A stretch of 64,000 nt of DNA from an uncultured Faecalibacterium sp. (GTDB taxonomy: Bacteria; Bacillota; Clostridia; Oscillospirales; Ruminococcaceae): NCBI GenBank assembly GCA_934561555.1, contig CAKTGQ010000004.1:86899-150898 (forward strand). Direction: 5' to 3'. Positions 39,890-48,868 of the stretch are shown here, in pieces. Below the pieces are notes generated by a model. That model did no database searches. It saw nothing but the letters and a program-made list of their open reading frames with translations, and had not been told where the DNA came from. Positions within the stretch are counted from its first letter, which is position 1; each line of letters begins with the position of its first letter. The position numbers and the translations under genes are program-made.

Positions 39890-41677
39890 ATGATGAAAAA
39901 GATCTCCCGCCGCTCGTTTTTGCAGGTTTGCAGCATTACTGCGGCAACGGCAGCGCTGACCGCCTGCGGCGGCGGTAAGACCGAAACGATTAAAAAAGAC
40001 AATGTGCACGAAGCCGTCACCTTTATGGCACCTTATAAGGAGGTAGAAGCCTTTATTGAGCAGGTGCACAACGTTTACCCGGAGGTGAATGTTGAGATCG
40101 TGCCGTACAGCGGTGATAATACCACCACCTGTTTGCAGAATATGTTTGCGGCGGGCGACCTGCCGGACGTCTGCACCTTGACGTACTACGACCCCCGGAT
40201 CGATCTAGTCTCCGACAAGCTGTTGGACCTTTCCGGTTACGATTTTACCGACAACTATGTGGAATCCCGCTTGCAGGATGTATTTGATAACGGCGCCATC
40301 TACCTGCTGCCCTCGACCTACAACTGCTACGGTATCACCTACAACAAGACCCTGCTGCAAAAATACGGCTGGGAGCTGCCCAATTCCTTTGCCGAGCTGG
40401 AAGTGCTGGCTGCAAAAGCCAAGGAGGCGAGGGTCGATCTCTGTCTGCCGCAGATCCAGTACCCGGGCTACGGTTTCCAGTATCTGTGCAACATTGCAGA
40501 CGCCGATTTCCTCGGCACGCTGGACGGCAAGCTGTGGCAGAAGGATTATCTTTCCGGCAAGGCAAACGTCAGCAACACCCCCGGCATGATGCAGGCGATG
40601 GCATACGTCCAGAAGTGGAAGGACATCGGGATGCTGAACGGCTCCGGCGATGCTATTGACGACAGTGTGACCCGGCAGAAAATGGCCGAGGGCAACACCC
40701 TGTTTTTGATCGGCAACACCAACGGCATCGTGGAGGCAGACGGCAACGCCAATAAATTCGGTCTGATGCCGTTTCTCTCGGAGGACGGCACCCAGAACGT
40801 TTTTGTGCTGAATGTGAACCGTTTCTACGGTCTGAACAAAAAGCTGGAGCAGAACCCCCAGAAGCTGGAGGACGCGCTCAAGGTGATGCGCGTCCTCTCC
40901 ACCGTTGCGGGTACCAGCGCTCTGCAGCCCGCATCGACGCTGAAAAGCAGCCTGCTGCCCTTCAAGGACGCAAAAGCGGACAACACCTATTATGCCGATA
41001 TTGCCAACGCCCTGAACGCAGGCAACACCGCGCCCTTTATCTATTCCGGCTGGGAAAACACCGTTGTAACCACCGGCAACAAGATGCTGGACTTCATGAA
41101 GGGCAATGCCACCATGGAGGATGTGATCCGTCAGCTGGACGAGGATCAGGATAGTGTGGTGAACAACACCCCAGATACCATCACCACCGTCACCGAGGAG
41201 TTATCACAGCAGGATTGCGCTATGCTGGTAGGCCGCTGCTTTGCACAGGCTACCGGCAGCGACCTTGCGCTGGTCTCGCTAAGCACATGGATTCCCGGCA
41301 ACCCTACCAACCAGAACCACCACGGCGTATCTGCCAAGCTGTACGCCAAGGGCATTACGGATTACGACCTTTCGGTCATCCTGCCCACCGGCTGGAACCG
41401 CACTATCCAGACTGTTAGCCTGACCGGGCAGCAGATCAGCGACCTGCTTGCTTCCGGCTACGATGCCTACGGCAACGGCAAGGGCTACCCCTATGTGCTG
41501 GTAAGCCCGGTGCAGCCGGAAGTAGGCAAGACCTATCAGGTTGCCATCTGCGGTGTGAGCGACCAGCTGGCTGCCGAAGCAACAGTAACAGACAGCGGCG
41601 TGGTGGGCATGGACGCCGCAAAGGCTTTCTTTGGCGCATACACCACCATCAGCCGGGCAGATACCGCATGGAGCTAA
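39890..41677 (+). CDS. Tat-type lipoprotein: solute-binding domain plus 5'-nucleotidase C-terminal-like domain
   Basis: A 595-aa exported protein. The N-terminus, MMKKISRRSFLQVCSITAAT then AALTAC, combines a twin-arginine motif (SRRSFLQ) with a lipobox. Residues about 40-420 form an extracellular solute-binding domain of ABC type (FEAGDLPDV-like MFAAGDLPDVCTLTYYDPRI, YLLPSTYNCYGITYNKTLLQ, KYGWELPNSFAELEVL). The last 160 residues resemble the C-terminal domain of 5'-nucleotidases (DLALVSLSTWIPG, ITDYDLSVILPTGWNRTIQT, VSLTGQQISDLLASG). No permease is nearby; a hybrid kinase follows 38 bases later, so the protein may feed a ligand signal to it. ATG start with GAGGAAGG upstream. Confidence 0.78.
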   Translation: MMKKISRRSFLQVCSITAATAALTACGGGKTETIKKDNVHEAVTFMAPYKEVEAFIEQVHNVYPEVNVEIVPYSGDNTTTCLQNMFAAGDLPDVCTLTYYDPRIDLVSDKLLDLSGYDFTDNYVESRLQDVFDNGAIYLLPSTYNCYGITYNKTLLQKYGWELPNSFAELEVLAAKAKEARVDLCLPQIQYPGYGFQYLCNIADADFLGTLDGKLWQKDYLSGKANVSNTPGMMQAMAYVQKWKDIGMLNGSGDAIDDSVTRQKMAEGNTLFLIGNTNGIVEADGNANKFGLMPFLSEDGTQNVFVLNVNRFYGLNKKLEQNPQKLEDALKVMRVLSTVAGTSALQPASTLKSSLLPFKDAKADNTYYADIANALNAGNTAPFIYSGWENTVVTTGNKMLDFMKGNATMEDVIRQLDEDQDSVVNNTPDTITTVTEELSQQDCAMLVGRCFAQATGSDLALVSLSTWIPGNPTNQNHHGVSAKLYAKGITDYDLSVILPTGWNRTIQTVSLTGQQISDLLASGYDAYGNGKGYPYVLVSPVQPEVGKTYQVAICGVSDQLAAEATVTDSGVVGMDAAKAFFGAYTTISRADTAWS

Positions 41678-41715
41678 GGTGCATCTGAAAACAAAACGGA
41701 CAGGAGATACTGGAT

Positions 41716-43977
41716 GTGAACAACAAACTCTATAAAAAGCTGCTTGGGGGCTTCGGCTTTGTCAGCATCGTGTTGATCCTGACCCTTTTTGTCATGAGCC
41801 AGACCTACATCCAGAACCTTGTCTACCACGAGCGGCTGAGCCAGATGGAGGAGGTCACCCACCAGATGTTCCGCAATCTGGAGGATGTGATTGATAACCA
41901 CTGGGATATCGTGGATGTACAGTGCAATTATTTGTACTACACCCCACTAAAGACCGATACCGAGTTCTACCGCTATCTGAGCAAGCTGTCCGAGCTTGCC
42001 AATTACCATGAAAACCAGCTTGAACTGGTTGCCGTGGACTCCAGCGGGCGTTATTATACCGAGTATGGCAGCATGGGTCTGCTGCGGGAAATGACCTATC
42101 TGGAAAGTGCACCGGAGCGGGTCAGCTATGTTTCCAACGCGCTGACCGTGGACGACTCCCGGATGGTGTTCCTGCAGCAGCTTTCCACCCCCATCACACT
42201 GCAAAGCGGAGAAAAAGAGATCACCCTGCGCTATTTTGGCATCTCCCAGAGCATGACCCAGTTGAACGATTATTTCCGCTGCGACGCCTACGAAAATAAC
42301 AACAGCGTCTATGTGCTGGATAACGATGGCTTCAAGCTGTTCAACGCCAATGATACCGAGCTGCTGAAGGGGCACAACGTATACACCGTGCTCTCCCGGA
42401 TGTCCTATCTGCACGGCTCTTCCTTTGCAGTGGCAAAGGAGCGGCTTGCCCGCACAGGCTCCTGTTATTCCAACGCCGTGCTGGACGGGACCGAGTATTT
42501 CTACGCCCTGAAGCAGTTGGAAAATGCCCAGTGGACGCTGGCCTTCCTTGTCCCGGCAGAATATGTGGCCGTGAACACCCAAAAGCTGGTCAGCATCGTC
42601 ATGGCCATTATTGTAGGCTTTGCAACGGTGTTCTCCATCACGACAGTTTTTGCTGGCTGGATCTTCCTGCGGGAAAAGCAGCAGCGGGAGCTGCAGGCCG
42701 AAAAAGAAGCGAACCTCCGTCTGGAACAGTATAATATCCAGCTGACGCAGGCAAACGACGAGATGCAGCGGGCGCAGGATGTTGCCGCCGAGGCGCTGCA
42801 ATCCGCCGAGCGCGCCAGCAAGGCCAAGACGGACTTCCTTTCCAACATGAGCCACGATATTCGCACCCCCATGAACGCCATTATCGGCATTACCACCCTG
42901 ATGAAAAACGAGCTGCACGAGCCGGAAAAGCTTGCCGAGCATCTGGGCAAGCTGGAAAATTCCGGTCAGCTGCTGCTGGGCATCATCAACGATATTCTGG
43001 ATATGAGCCGCATCGAGAGCGGCAAGACCACCCTGAACATCGAGAAAATGAACCTGCCCCAGCAGGTCAGCCAGCTGGACAGCATCATCCGTCAGCAGGC
43101 AGGCCAGCGCAGCCAGACCTTTACGGTAAAAACCGATATGCAGCACGAAAATGTGCTGGGCGACCCCAACCGTTTGAATCAGGTGCTGATGAACATTCTC
43201 TCCAACGCGGTCAAGTATACGCCCAAGGGCGGGCACATCCGGTTGGAGGTAGAGGAGCTGCCCCGGAACGAGCACTACGCCCGATACCGCTTTGTGGTGC
43301 AGGATGACGGTATCGGCATGAGCGAAGCTTTCCAAAAGACCCTTTTTGAGCCCTTTACCCGCGAGGAAAAATCCGGCACCAACAAGGTGCAGGGCACCGG
43401 CCTTGGCATGGCGATTACCAAGAGTGTCGTGGACCTGATGGGCGGCTCCATCAGCGTGGAGAGCGCCACCGGCAAGGGCACCCGCTTTGAAGTGGTGCTG
43501 GAATTCCCCATCGATACCGAGGCAGACACGGCACAACAGGCGCAGGCACTCCCGGAGGAGGTCGAGGCTGCCTCTCCCCTGTCCGGCATGAAGTTCCTCT
43601 GTGCCGAGGATAACGCCATCAACGCCGAGATCTTGCAGATGCTGCTGGAAACAAAAGGCGCAAGCTGCACCATCTGCTCCAACGGGCAGGAGATCGTGGA
43701 TGCCTTTGCCAGCGTCAAATCCGGCGATTATGACATGATCCTGATGGATATCCAGATGCCGGTAATGGACGGCTTAGAAGCCACCCGCCGCATCCGCAGC
43801 AGCGAAAACCCGCTGGGCAGAACGATCCCCATCCTAGCCATGACCGCAAACGCCTTCCTTGAGGATATGCAAAAGAGCAAGGAAGCCGGCATGGACGAGC
43901 ATCTGTCCAAGCCTGTGGACATCAGCGCACTGGAACAGGTGGTGAAACGCTTCCGCGTTACCCCCCCCCGAAAATAA
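41716..43977 (+). CDS. Hybrid sensor histidine kinase/response regulator
   Basis: A 753-aa membrane sensor with a GTG start (GGAG upstream; an overlapping ATG is out of frame). Span one (about 10-28), an extracytoplasmic Cache-like sensor (about 30-290), span two (about 294-318), a coiled coil (about 320-375), HisKA with H380 in SNMSHDIRTPMNAI, HATPase_c with N497 (ILSNAVKYTPKGG), DDGIGM and GTGLGMAI, and a C-terminal receiver with D678 (MILMDIQMPVMDGLEATRRI) and LSKP Lys. There is no output domain. The receiver is probably an intramolecular sink or hands phosphate to an unlinked partner. Paired with the binding lipoprotein. Confidence 0.92.
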   Translation: MNNKLYKKLLGGFGFVSIVLILTLFVMSQTYIQNLVYHERLSQMEEVTHQMFRNLEDVIDNHWDIVDVQCNYLYYTPLKTDTEFYRYLSKLSELANYHENQLELVAVDSSGRYYTEYGSMGLLREMTYLESAPERVSYVSNALTVDDSRMVFLQQLSTPITLQSGEKEITLRYFGISQSMTQLNDYFRCDAYENNNSVYVLDNDGFKLFNANDTELLKGHNVYTVLSRMSYLHGSSFAVAKERLARTGSCYSNAVLDGTEYFYALKQLENAQWTLAFLVPAEYVAVNTQKLVSIVMAIIVGFATVFSITTVFAGWIFLREKQQRELQAEKEANLRLEQYNIQLTQANDEMQRAQDVAAEALQSAERASKAKTDFLSNMSHDIRTPMNAIIGITTLMKNELHEPEKLAEHLGKLENSGQLLLGIINDILDMSRIESGKTTLNIEKMNLPQQVSQLDSIIRQQAGQRSQTFTVKTDMQHENVLGDPNRLNQVLMNILSNAVKYTPKGGHIRLEVEELPRNEHYARYRFVVQDDGIGMSEAFQKTLFEPFTREEKSGTNKVQGTGLGMAITKSVVDLMGGSISVESATGKGTRFEVVLEFPIDTEADTAQQAQALPEEVEAASPLSGMKFLCAEDNAINAEILQMLLETKGASCTICSNGQEIVDAFASVKSGDYDMILMDIQMPVMDGLEATRRIRSSENPLGRTIPILAMTANAFLEDMQKSKEAGMDEHLSKPVDISALEQVVKRFRVTPPRK

Positions 43978-44024
43978 ATAGCGGTATACAGCGTTTTTGC
44001 CGCAAAGCGCCGCATAACCTTGCA

Positions 44025-44087
44025 TAAAAAAACTGCTGCCCCTTTGCACGGATGTTCTTGCATCCGGTGCGGGGCAGCAGTTTTTTG
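44025..44087. terminator. Bidirectional terminator
   Basis: AACTGCTGCCCC / GGGGCAGCAGTT flanked by As and Ts, with an inner GCACGGATG/CATCCGGTGC stem. Serves the kinase operon and the facing small secreted-protein gene. Confidence 0.85.
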
Positions 44088-44109
44088 CGTTATAGAAGGA
44101 ACGTTACGC

Positions 44110-44580
44110 TCAGATGGGCATGGTCTGGTAGAACCAGTCCGAGATGGCCTTGCGGGTGTCGGCAAAGAACTTCTTCACCGGGCAGGCAGTATCCCGGGCT
44201 TCCTGTTCCAGATCCGTACCTGCGGGGAAGTTGCGGATGACGGTATATGCCACCGACTGCGGCGGCAGCGACATCATCACAGCCGGGTCGTGCACCACGC
44301 AGATCTGCTCGCCTACCGCAAGGGTAGCGGGGTCGGAGGTGGTCTTTTCGTCATGATCCTGCCAGACAGTGCTGTCGGTGACGATCATCTGGTAGGTCTC
44401 CTGCTCTTCCGCAGTCACCAGAATGGACTCCACCTTGCCTTCCACGGTGCGGCTGACGCCCTCTACTACACCATAATAGTAGAGCTTCTGGGAAAACAGC
44501 GCCGAAGCAGAGGGCAGCACGCTGACGCTGAGCAGCAGCACTGCAAGCAGGCAAAAGAGCGAGCGATAGGTCTTTTTCAT
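44110..44580 (-). CDS. Small secreted protein, unrecognised
   Basis: A 156-aa protein with a clear signal peptide (MKKTYRSLFCLLAVLLLSVS, cleavage near PSASA-LF). The mature part is mostly beta-like (YYYGVVEGVSRTVEGKVES, ETYQMIVTDSTVWQ, GEQICVVHDPAVMMSLPPQS), which suggests an OB- or PepSY-like small barrel that I cannot assign, followed by an amphipathic C-terminal helix. No partner gene is adjacent in the same unit. Good ribosome site. The call is limited to exported protein of unknown role. Confidence 0.7.
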   Translation of the reverse strand: MKKTYRSLFCLLAVLLLSVSVLPSASALFSQKLYYYGVVEGVSRTVEGKVESILVTAEEQETYQMIVTDSTVWQDHDEKTTSDPATLAVGEQICVVHDPAVMMSLPPQSVAYTVIRNFPAGTDLEQEARDTACPVKKFFADTRKAISDWFYQTMPI

Positions 44581-44700
44581 AGAAAACCTCCATTTTTCAT
44601 GTTGCAGCGGAGCGCCCGGCGCTCCCGGATGCCTTATTTTACCACAACTACCGTTGGATTTCTATATCCGGGCTTAACCGGCTATGGAAAATCAAATTTT

Positions 44701-44746
44701 ATGCAAAAAGGACTGCCGTGCAAAACAGCGCACAGCAGTCCTTTTT
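44701..44746 (-). terminator. Terminator of the M18 aminopeptidase operon
   Basis: AAAAAGGACTGC / GCAGTCCTTTTT with an inner GTGC/GCAC pair; the minus-strand copy ends the M18 gene. Confidence 0.8.
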
Positions 44747-44760
44747 ATGCTTTTATCCGT

Positions 44761-46077
44761 TTACTTGCTGATGGAAAGGGTGCCGAAAGCAGTCTCTTCA
44801 AAGTGGCTGCTGTACAGCTCCTGCATCAGCTTGATGAGCGAGAGGGTGTCCTCTGCACCGGCGGTCTCGTAGCAGGAGTGCATGGCCAGCTGGGGCAGAC
44901 CGATGTCCACACAGTTCATGGACACCTGTGCCATGGCCAGATTGCCCAGCGTGCTGCCGCCTACCTTATCGGAACGGTTTGCAAAGTACTGCAGCGGCAC
45001 ACCGGCGCGGGCAGCCAGCTCCCGGGCAGCGGCAACGCTCATGCCGTCGCTGGTGTACTTCTGGCCGGCGTGGGTCTTGATGACCACGCCCTTGTTCATG
45101 TAGGTGCAGTTGTTCACATCGGTGTGCTCCGGGTGGTTGGGGTGCACGGCGTGGGCGTTGTCGGCGCTGACCATAAAGCTGGAAGCCACCGCACGGTGGA
45201 AGTCCTCGTCGTTGCCGCCAAGGCTCTGGGCAATACGGTGCAGCACATCGTACAGGAAGGTGGAGGCTGCGCCCTGCTTGGTGCCGGAGCCCACTTCCTC
45301 ATTATCAAAGAAGGCTGCCACGCCGATGGAGCGGGCGTTCTTGGCGGTCAGCAGACCCTTCAGGATGCCGTAAACGCACTGCTGGTCGTCCAGACGGCCG
45401 CAGGAGATGAACTCCTCGTTGCAGCCCCAGACGGTGGCCTTTTCCCGCACATAGAGGAACAGGTCGCTGCCAAGGATCTGCTCCTCGGACACTTTCAGCT
45501 CCTCTGCGATCAGCTTTTTCAGTGCGCCCTCCTCGCAGGCACCGCCCAGCACGGGCAGCATATCCACCTGCTTGTTGAAGGAAGCCTTATCGTTGACCTC
45601 GCGGTTCATGTGGATGGCAACGCTGGGGATCATCAGCAGGTCGCGGTCCAGCGCCACCAGACGGGAAACGATGGCACCGTTCTCCTGCACCAGCACACGG
45701 CCTGCCACAGACAGCGGACGGTCCATCCATGTGGCGCAGATCATGCCGCCGTAGCCCTCGGTGTTCAGCTTGGTGTAGTTCTGCCCCATGTGGATCTCGG
45801 CGTTTTCCTTGATGCGGAAGCAGGGAGAATCTGTATGGGCGGCGGCAACGTTGAAGCTGTAGTTTTCCAGCTGGTCGCCCATGCGGAAGGCGATGATGCT
45901 GGAGCCATTGCGGCAGACAAAGTAGTCCTTGCCGGGTTCCAGCGCCCACTTGCGGCTTTCCAGCAGCTCGGCAAAACCTGCCTTCAGCAGGATATCCCGC
46001 ACAGCGGCGGTGGTGTGGTATGCGGTGGGGTTGCCGTCGATGAAGGACAGCATTTCACGGACTTCAGATGCGATCAT
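44761..46077 (-). CDS. apeB: M18-family aspartyl aminopeptidase
   Basis: A 438-aa zinc aminopeptidase. Metal and active-site motifs: FNVAAAHTDSPCFRIK (first His, Asp), GSDLFLYVREKATVWGCNEE and ISCGRLDDQQCVYG (bridging Asp), AAFFDNEEVGSGTKQGA (catalytic Glu pair), and QLAMHSCYETAGAEDT (last His). M18 enzymes are large cytoplasmic complexes that remove acidic or other N-terminal residues from peptides. Preceded by GGAGG. It lies after an amino-acid permease gene with a hairpin in between, suggesting a peptide/amino-acid use operon under the GntR regulator upstream. Confidence 0.92.
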   Translation of the reverse strand: MIASEVREMLSFIDGNPTAYHTTAAVRDILLKAGFAELLESRKWALEPGKDYFVCRNGSSIIAFRMGDQLENYSFNVAAAHTDSPCFRIKENAEIHMGQNYTKLNTEGYGGMICATWMDRPLSVAGRVLVQENGAIVSRLVALDRDLLMIPSVAIHMNREVNDKASFNKQVDMLPVLGGACEEGALKKLIAEELKVSEEQILGSDLFLYVREKATVWGCNEEFISCGRLDDQQCVYGILKGLLTAKNARSIGVAAFFDNEEVGSGTKQGAASTFLYDVLHRIAQSLGGNDEDFHRAVASSFMVSADNAHAVHPNHPEHTDVNNCTYMNKGVVIKTHAGQKYTSDGMSVAAARELAARAGVPLQYFANRSDKVGGSTLGNLAMAQVSMNCVDIGLPQLAMHSCYETAGAEDTLSLIKLMQELYSSHFEETAFGTLSISK

Positions 46078-46103
46078 AAAATAAACCTCCTTGGGTGTAT
46101 CTG

Positions 46104-46138
46104 AAAAGAGCCGGTCAGTGCTGACCGGCCCTTTTTAA
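46104..46138 (-). terminator. Hairpin terminator between permease and M18 genes
   Basis: GGGCCGGTCA / TGACCGGCTC with a 4-base loop, T-rich on both sides. It may reduce rather than stop read-through into the M18 gene, for which no separate promoter is visible. Confidence 0.7.
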
Positions 46139-46149
46139 GCATATTCAGG

Positions 46150-47592
46150 TTACTTTTTGGCAGCGGTCTGCTCGCGCTTTGCAAGGGCAGGCAGAATGAA
46201 TCCCAGCACAGTCAGCACCACGGGGGTGATGACGTTCAGTGCAAAGGTGAAGGGGTCCTTATCGTACATACCCAGCACGCAGCACACGGCGGTAACGGCA
46301 AAGCACCAGCCGCCGAAGAACTTGGCCACGGCCTGATTCTTGACAAAGCGGTACTCGGCGGGGATGGTGTCGTAGGCATTGCGCAGGGCGATGTAGGCGG
46401 CAAACACCCACAGGTAGCGCATGGGCATACACACAGAGTTCAGCTTGGTCAGCTGACGCAGAACGGCAGCAGCACCGGGCACAAAGGACTGTGCCAGAAT
46501 GATGGAGCCGGACAGCACAGCCACCATCTTGATGCCGTTGCTGTGCACACCGTGGGCGTTGACCTTGTGCAGAGCCTTCGGGATGAACTGCTTGGTGTGC
46601 TCGTTATCCAGCAGCATACGCAGCGGTGCGTCGATGCTCAAAATCAGCACGGCGAGCTGGCTGATGACGTTGCACAGGGCGTAGATGATCATGAACAGAT
46701 CGCCCACATGGTAGTACTGACCCAGCTTCTGGAAAGCCCAGTAGGAACTGTTGGCGACATAGGCGTTGAAGCTCTCTGCGCTGGCGTTGATGACGGCGGG
46801 GTCGAACATACGGCTCATGGCCAGCGTGCCCAGAATGGCGCAGGTGACCACCATGACGGCCAGCGCGATCATGCCGCGGGGGAAGCCCTTGCTGGGGTTC
46901 TCGACCTTATTGACGTAGGGAGAGATCTTCTCGCAGCCGCCCACAGCGAACACCAGAATGGACAGAGACGTGAAGTAGGTGACGTTGAAGTTGGGGATCA
47001 GACTGCTGAAGCTCAGGTTGGCGTGGACGTACTCTGCCGTGGGGTTGATGGCCGGGGCAGCGAACATCATCACGATGTACAGCAGAGACATGACGAAGGT
47101 GCAGGTGCCTGCGGCAGTCAGCAGCTTTTTCAGGGGGTTCAGACCCAGGCTTGCAATGTAGCAGCCCAGCAGCAAGATGCAGAAGGTAGCCAGCTGGATG
47201 TAGCGGGTAGGGAAGGAATCGTAGGTCTCCGCATTGCGGAAAACGGCCCAGCTCAGCGCCTTCAAAAAGCCGCTGCCCTTGCTGGCAATATAGGTGATGT
47301 GGCAGGCCCAGTAGGTCCAGCCGGCGTAGTAGGCCAGCTTGGCGTTGGTGGTCTGGTGCAGCCAGGAGCTGACACCGCCGCCCTCATTTTTAAAGGCAGA
47401 GCCCAGCTCACCCACCATCAGCGCATAGGGGATGAAGTACAGGACAAACATAAAGATCCAGCTGAAGATGACCTGCGGACCGTTAAAGTACACAAAGCCG
47501 TTGGTAATGTTGCCGAAGCCCCAGACCGTAGAAAAGGCCATGAAGGCAAGGGTAAGCCACGAGATCTTGGTGGCTTTTTCTTTGTTAGACAT
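46150..47592 (-). CDS. APC-superfamily amino-acid permease
   Basis: A 480-aa, 12-span permease. It opens ATKISWLTLAFMAFSTVWGF followed by GNITNGFVYFNGPQVI, with the unwound helix-one G-x-G region of the APC fold, and has GELGSAFKNEGGGVSSWLHQ at helix two and AVGGCEKISPYVNKVENPSKG before helix seven. It is closest in pattern to glutamate/GABA-type antiporters, though the substrate is not certain. The start at 47592 is chosen because the promoter and operator lie further up in the open frame. Probably controlled by the GntR protein encoded just upstream. Confidence 0.88.
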   Translation of the reverse strand: MSNKEKATKISWLTLAFMAFSTVWGFGNITNGFVYFNGPQVIFSWIFMFVLYFIPYALMVGELGSAFKNEGGGVSSWLHQTTNAKLAYYAGWTYWACHITYIASKGSGFLKALSWAVFRNAETYDSFPTRYIQLATFCILLLGCYIASLGLNPLKKLLTAAGTCTFVMSLLYIVMMFAAPAINPTAEYVHANLSFSSLIPNFNVTYFTSLSILVFAVGGCEKISPYVNKVENPSKGFPRGMIALAVMVVTCAILGTLAMSRMFDPAVINASAESFNAYVANSSYWAFQKLGQYYHVGDLFMIIYALCNVISQLAVLILSIDAPLRMLLDNEHTKQFIPKALHKVNAHGVHSNGIKMVAVLSGSIILAQSFVPGAAAVLRQLTKLNSVCMPMRYLWVFAAYIALRNAYDTIPAEYRFVKNQAVAKFFGGWCFAVTAVCCVLGMYDKDPFTFALNVITPVVLTVLGFILPALAKREQTAAKK

Positions 47593-47713
47593 ACGGACAA
47601 TTCCTCTCTTTCTTCTCCACACAGGGCGGAAGTTCCTGTAAGAAGGCCGAGGTTCCGCATACATTTTGCAATTTTTACCAAAAATATAGCAGCGCTCGAC
47701 CAATCACTTTGAT

Positions 47714-47750
47714 AGTATAGCATAATTGCAGATTGTAGACAATCTGCAAT
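47714..47750 (-). promoter_or_regulatory. Permease promoter with GntR-type operator
   Basis: Minus-strand TTGTCT (47742-47737), 17-base spacer, TATACT (47719-47714). A perfect dyad ATTGCAGATTG-4-CAATCTGCAAT at 47725-47750 covers the -35 box and spacer: a repressor position. The gntR gene lies immediately upstream. Confidence 0.75.
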
Positions 47751-47798
47751 TTCCATAAAATGATTGGTCAAAATTTAGACGGTCAGCCAAATTCTCCT

Positions 47799-48476
47799 TT
47801 ATTTTGCCGTTTCGTCCGCTGCCTGTACGGCGCTGTTTGCGCTGCGCATCCGCTCCATGGGCTCCATGTAGTGGGCGTAGACGGCACGGCAGGCAGCCTC
47901 GGTGTCGCCGCTTGCCAGTACCTCGTACAGCTTGGTGTGGATGCCGTTCTGCCGCTGCGCAAGGATCTCGTGGTTAGAGCCGCTGCTCACCCCAACAAGC
48001 AGGTTGCCGTAGTTCAGATCGTTCCAGAATTTCAGCAGCCTTGGCAGCCCTGCCCGCTGCACGATGACCGCATGGAAGCGGTTGTCGTTCTCCGCGATCT
48101 TTGAAAGATTCCCCGGCCGGACATTGCGCATCTCTTCTAAAATGCCGCGCAGGGTGCACAGATCCTCGTCCGGGAATTTGCAGTTAAAGTAGCGCAGCGC
48201 CGTCATTTCCAGATTTGCCCGCAGCAGATAGATCTCGTAGGCGTCCTCCGGTTTCACCCGGCGCACCGAGCAGCCCACATTGCGCGAATACTCGACCATA
48301 CCCTCCTGTTCCAGCTGCCGCAGCGCTTCCCGGATAGGTGCCCGGCTGGAGCCGAACTCCTCGGCAAGCCGCTGCTCTGCCAGCTTTGTGCCCGGCTGCA
48401 GCTCTCCGGTAAGGATCTTGCTCCTGATGGCAGAGGTGATACTTTCCCGTAAAGTCTGAAAGGCAAATTCGCCCAT
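47799..48476 (-). CDS. GntR-family regulator with FCD domain
   Basis: A 225-aa protein. Residues about 8-75 are the winged helix (ITSAIRSKILTGELQPGTKL, AEQRLAEEFGSSRAPIREAL, RQLEQEGMVEY), and residues about 85-215 are an all-helical FCD ligand domain with the metal/ligand residues D (ENDNRFH), H (FHAVI) and H (IHTKLYEVL). FCD regulators sense small carboxylates or amino-acid derivatives. It lies upstream of the permease and M18 genes, with a palindromic operator in between. Confidence 0.92.
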   Translation of the reverse strand: MGEFAFQTLRESITSAIRSKILTGELQPGTKLAEQRLAEEFGSSRAPIREALRQLEQEGMVEYSRNVGCSVRRVKPEDAYEIYLLRANLEMTALRYFNCKFPDEDLCTLRGILEEMRNVRPGNLSKIAENDNRFHAVIVQRAGLPRLLKFWNDLNYGNLLVGVSSGSNHEILAQRQNGIHTKLYEVLASGDTEAACRAVYAHYMEPMERMRSANSAVQAADETAK

Positions 48477-48658
48477 GACTTTTATCCCCCTTTTTTCCTT
48501 CTATACGTTCTTTTTTGCCGCACGCAGTCCGCAGCCGCTGCCAGTGCAGCCGCAGACCTGTATTGCGTGCGCCTTATAAGGATACCACGAAATTGTGGAA
48601 AAATAAAGCTTTGAGGGGAAAACAGACGTGTGCGCCGCCGCGCCACCCTCAGGGGCAC

Positions 48659-48745
48659 GCCCTCTCAGGCGCTCCCGCGCCAGCTCTCCCAAAGGGAGAG
48701 CCGAGCCGTAAAGTCCATTCCTAAAGTATTCAGCACAATGAGAAA
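48659..48745 (+). repeat. Half copy of the MITE-like repeat
   Basis: Matches the left half of the elements at 17077-17569: CGCCCTCTCAGGCGCTCCCG and onward, AGCTCTCCCAAAGGGAGAGC, then CTAAAGTATT and CAATGAGAAAG. The right terminal repeat is missing. The remaining bases from 48477 to 48790 hold no gene I can support. Confidence 0.65.
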
Positions 48746-48789
48746 GCCTGTGAGCCTGCCAAGGGCACTACTCCCCAAAGGTGTTACAC

Positions 48790-48831
48790 AAAAAATGCCC
48801 CCGGAGGGCCTTACAGCTCTCCGGGGGCATC
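48790..48831 (-). terminator. Terminator of hsp20
   Basis: ATGCCCCCGGAG / CTCCGGGGGCAT, then TTTTTT on the minus strand. Confidence 0.85.
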
Positions 48832-48868
48832 CTATGTACGTTATGCCTTGGCGCACACGACCGGCATT

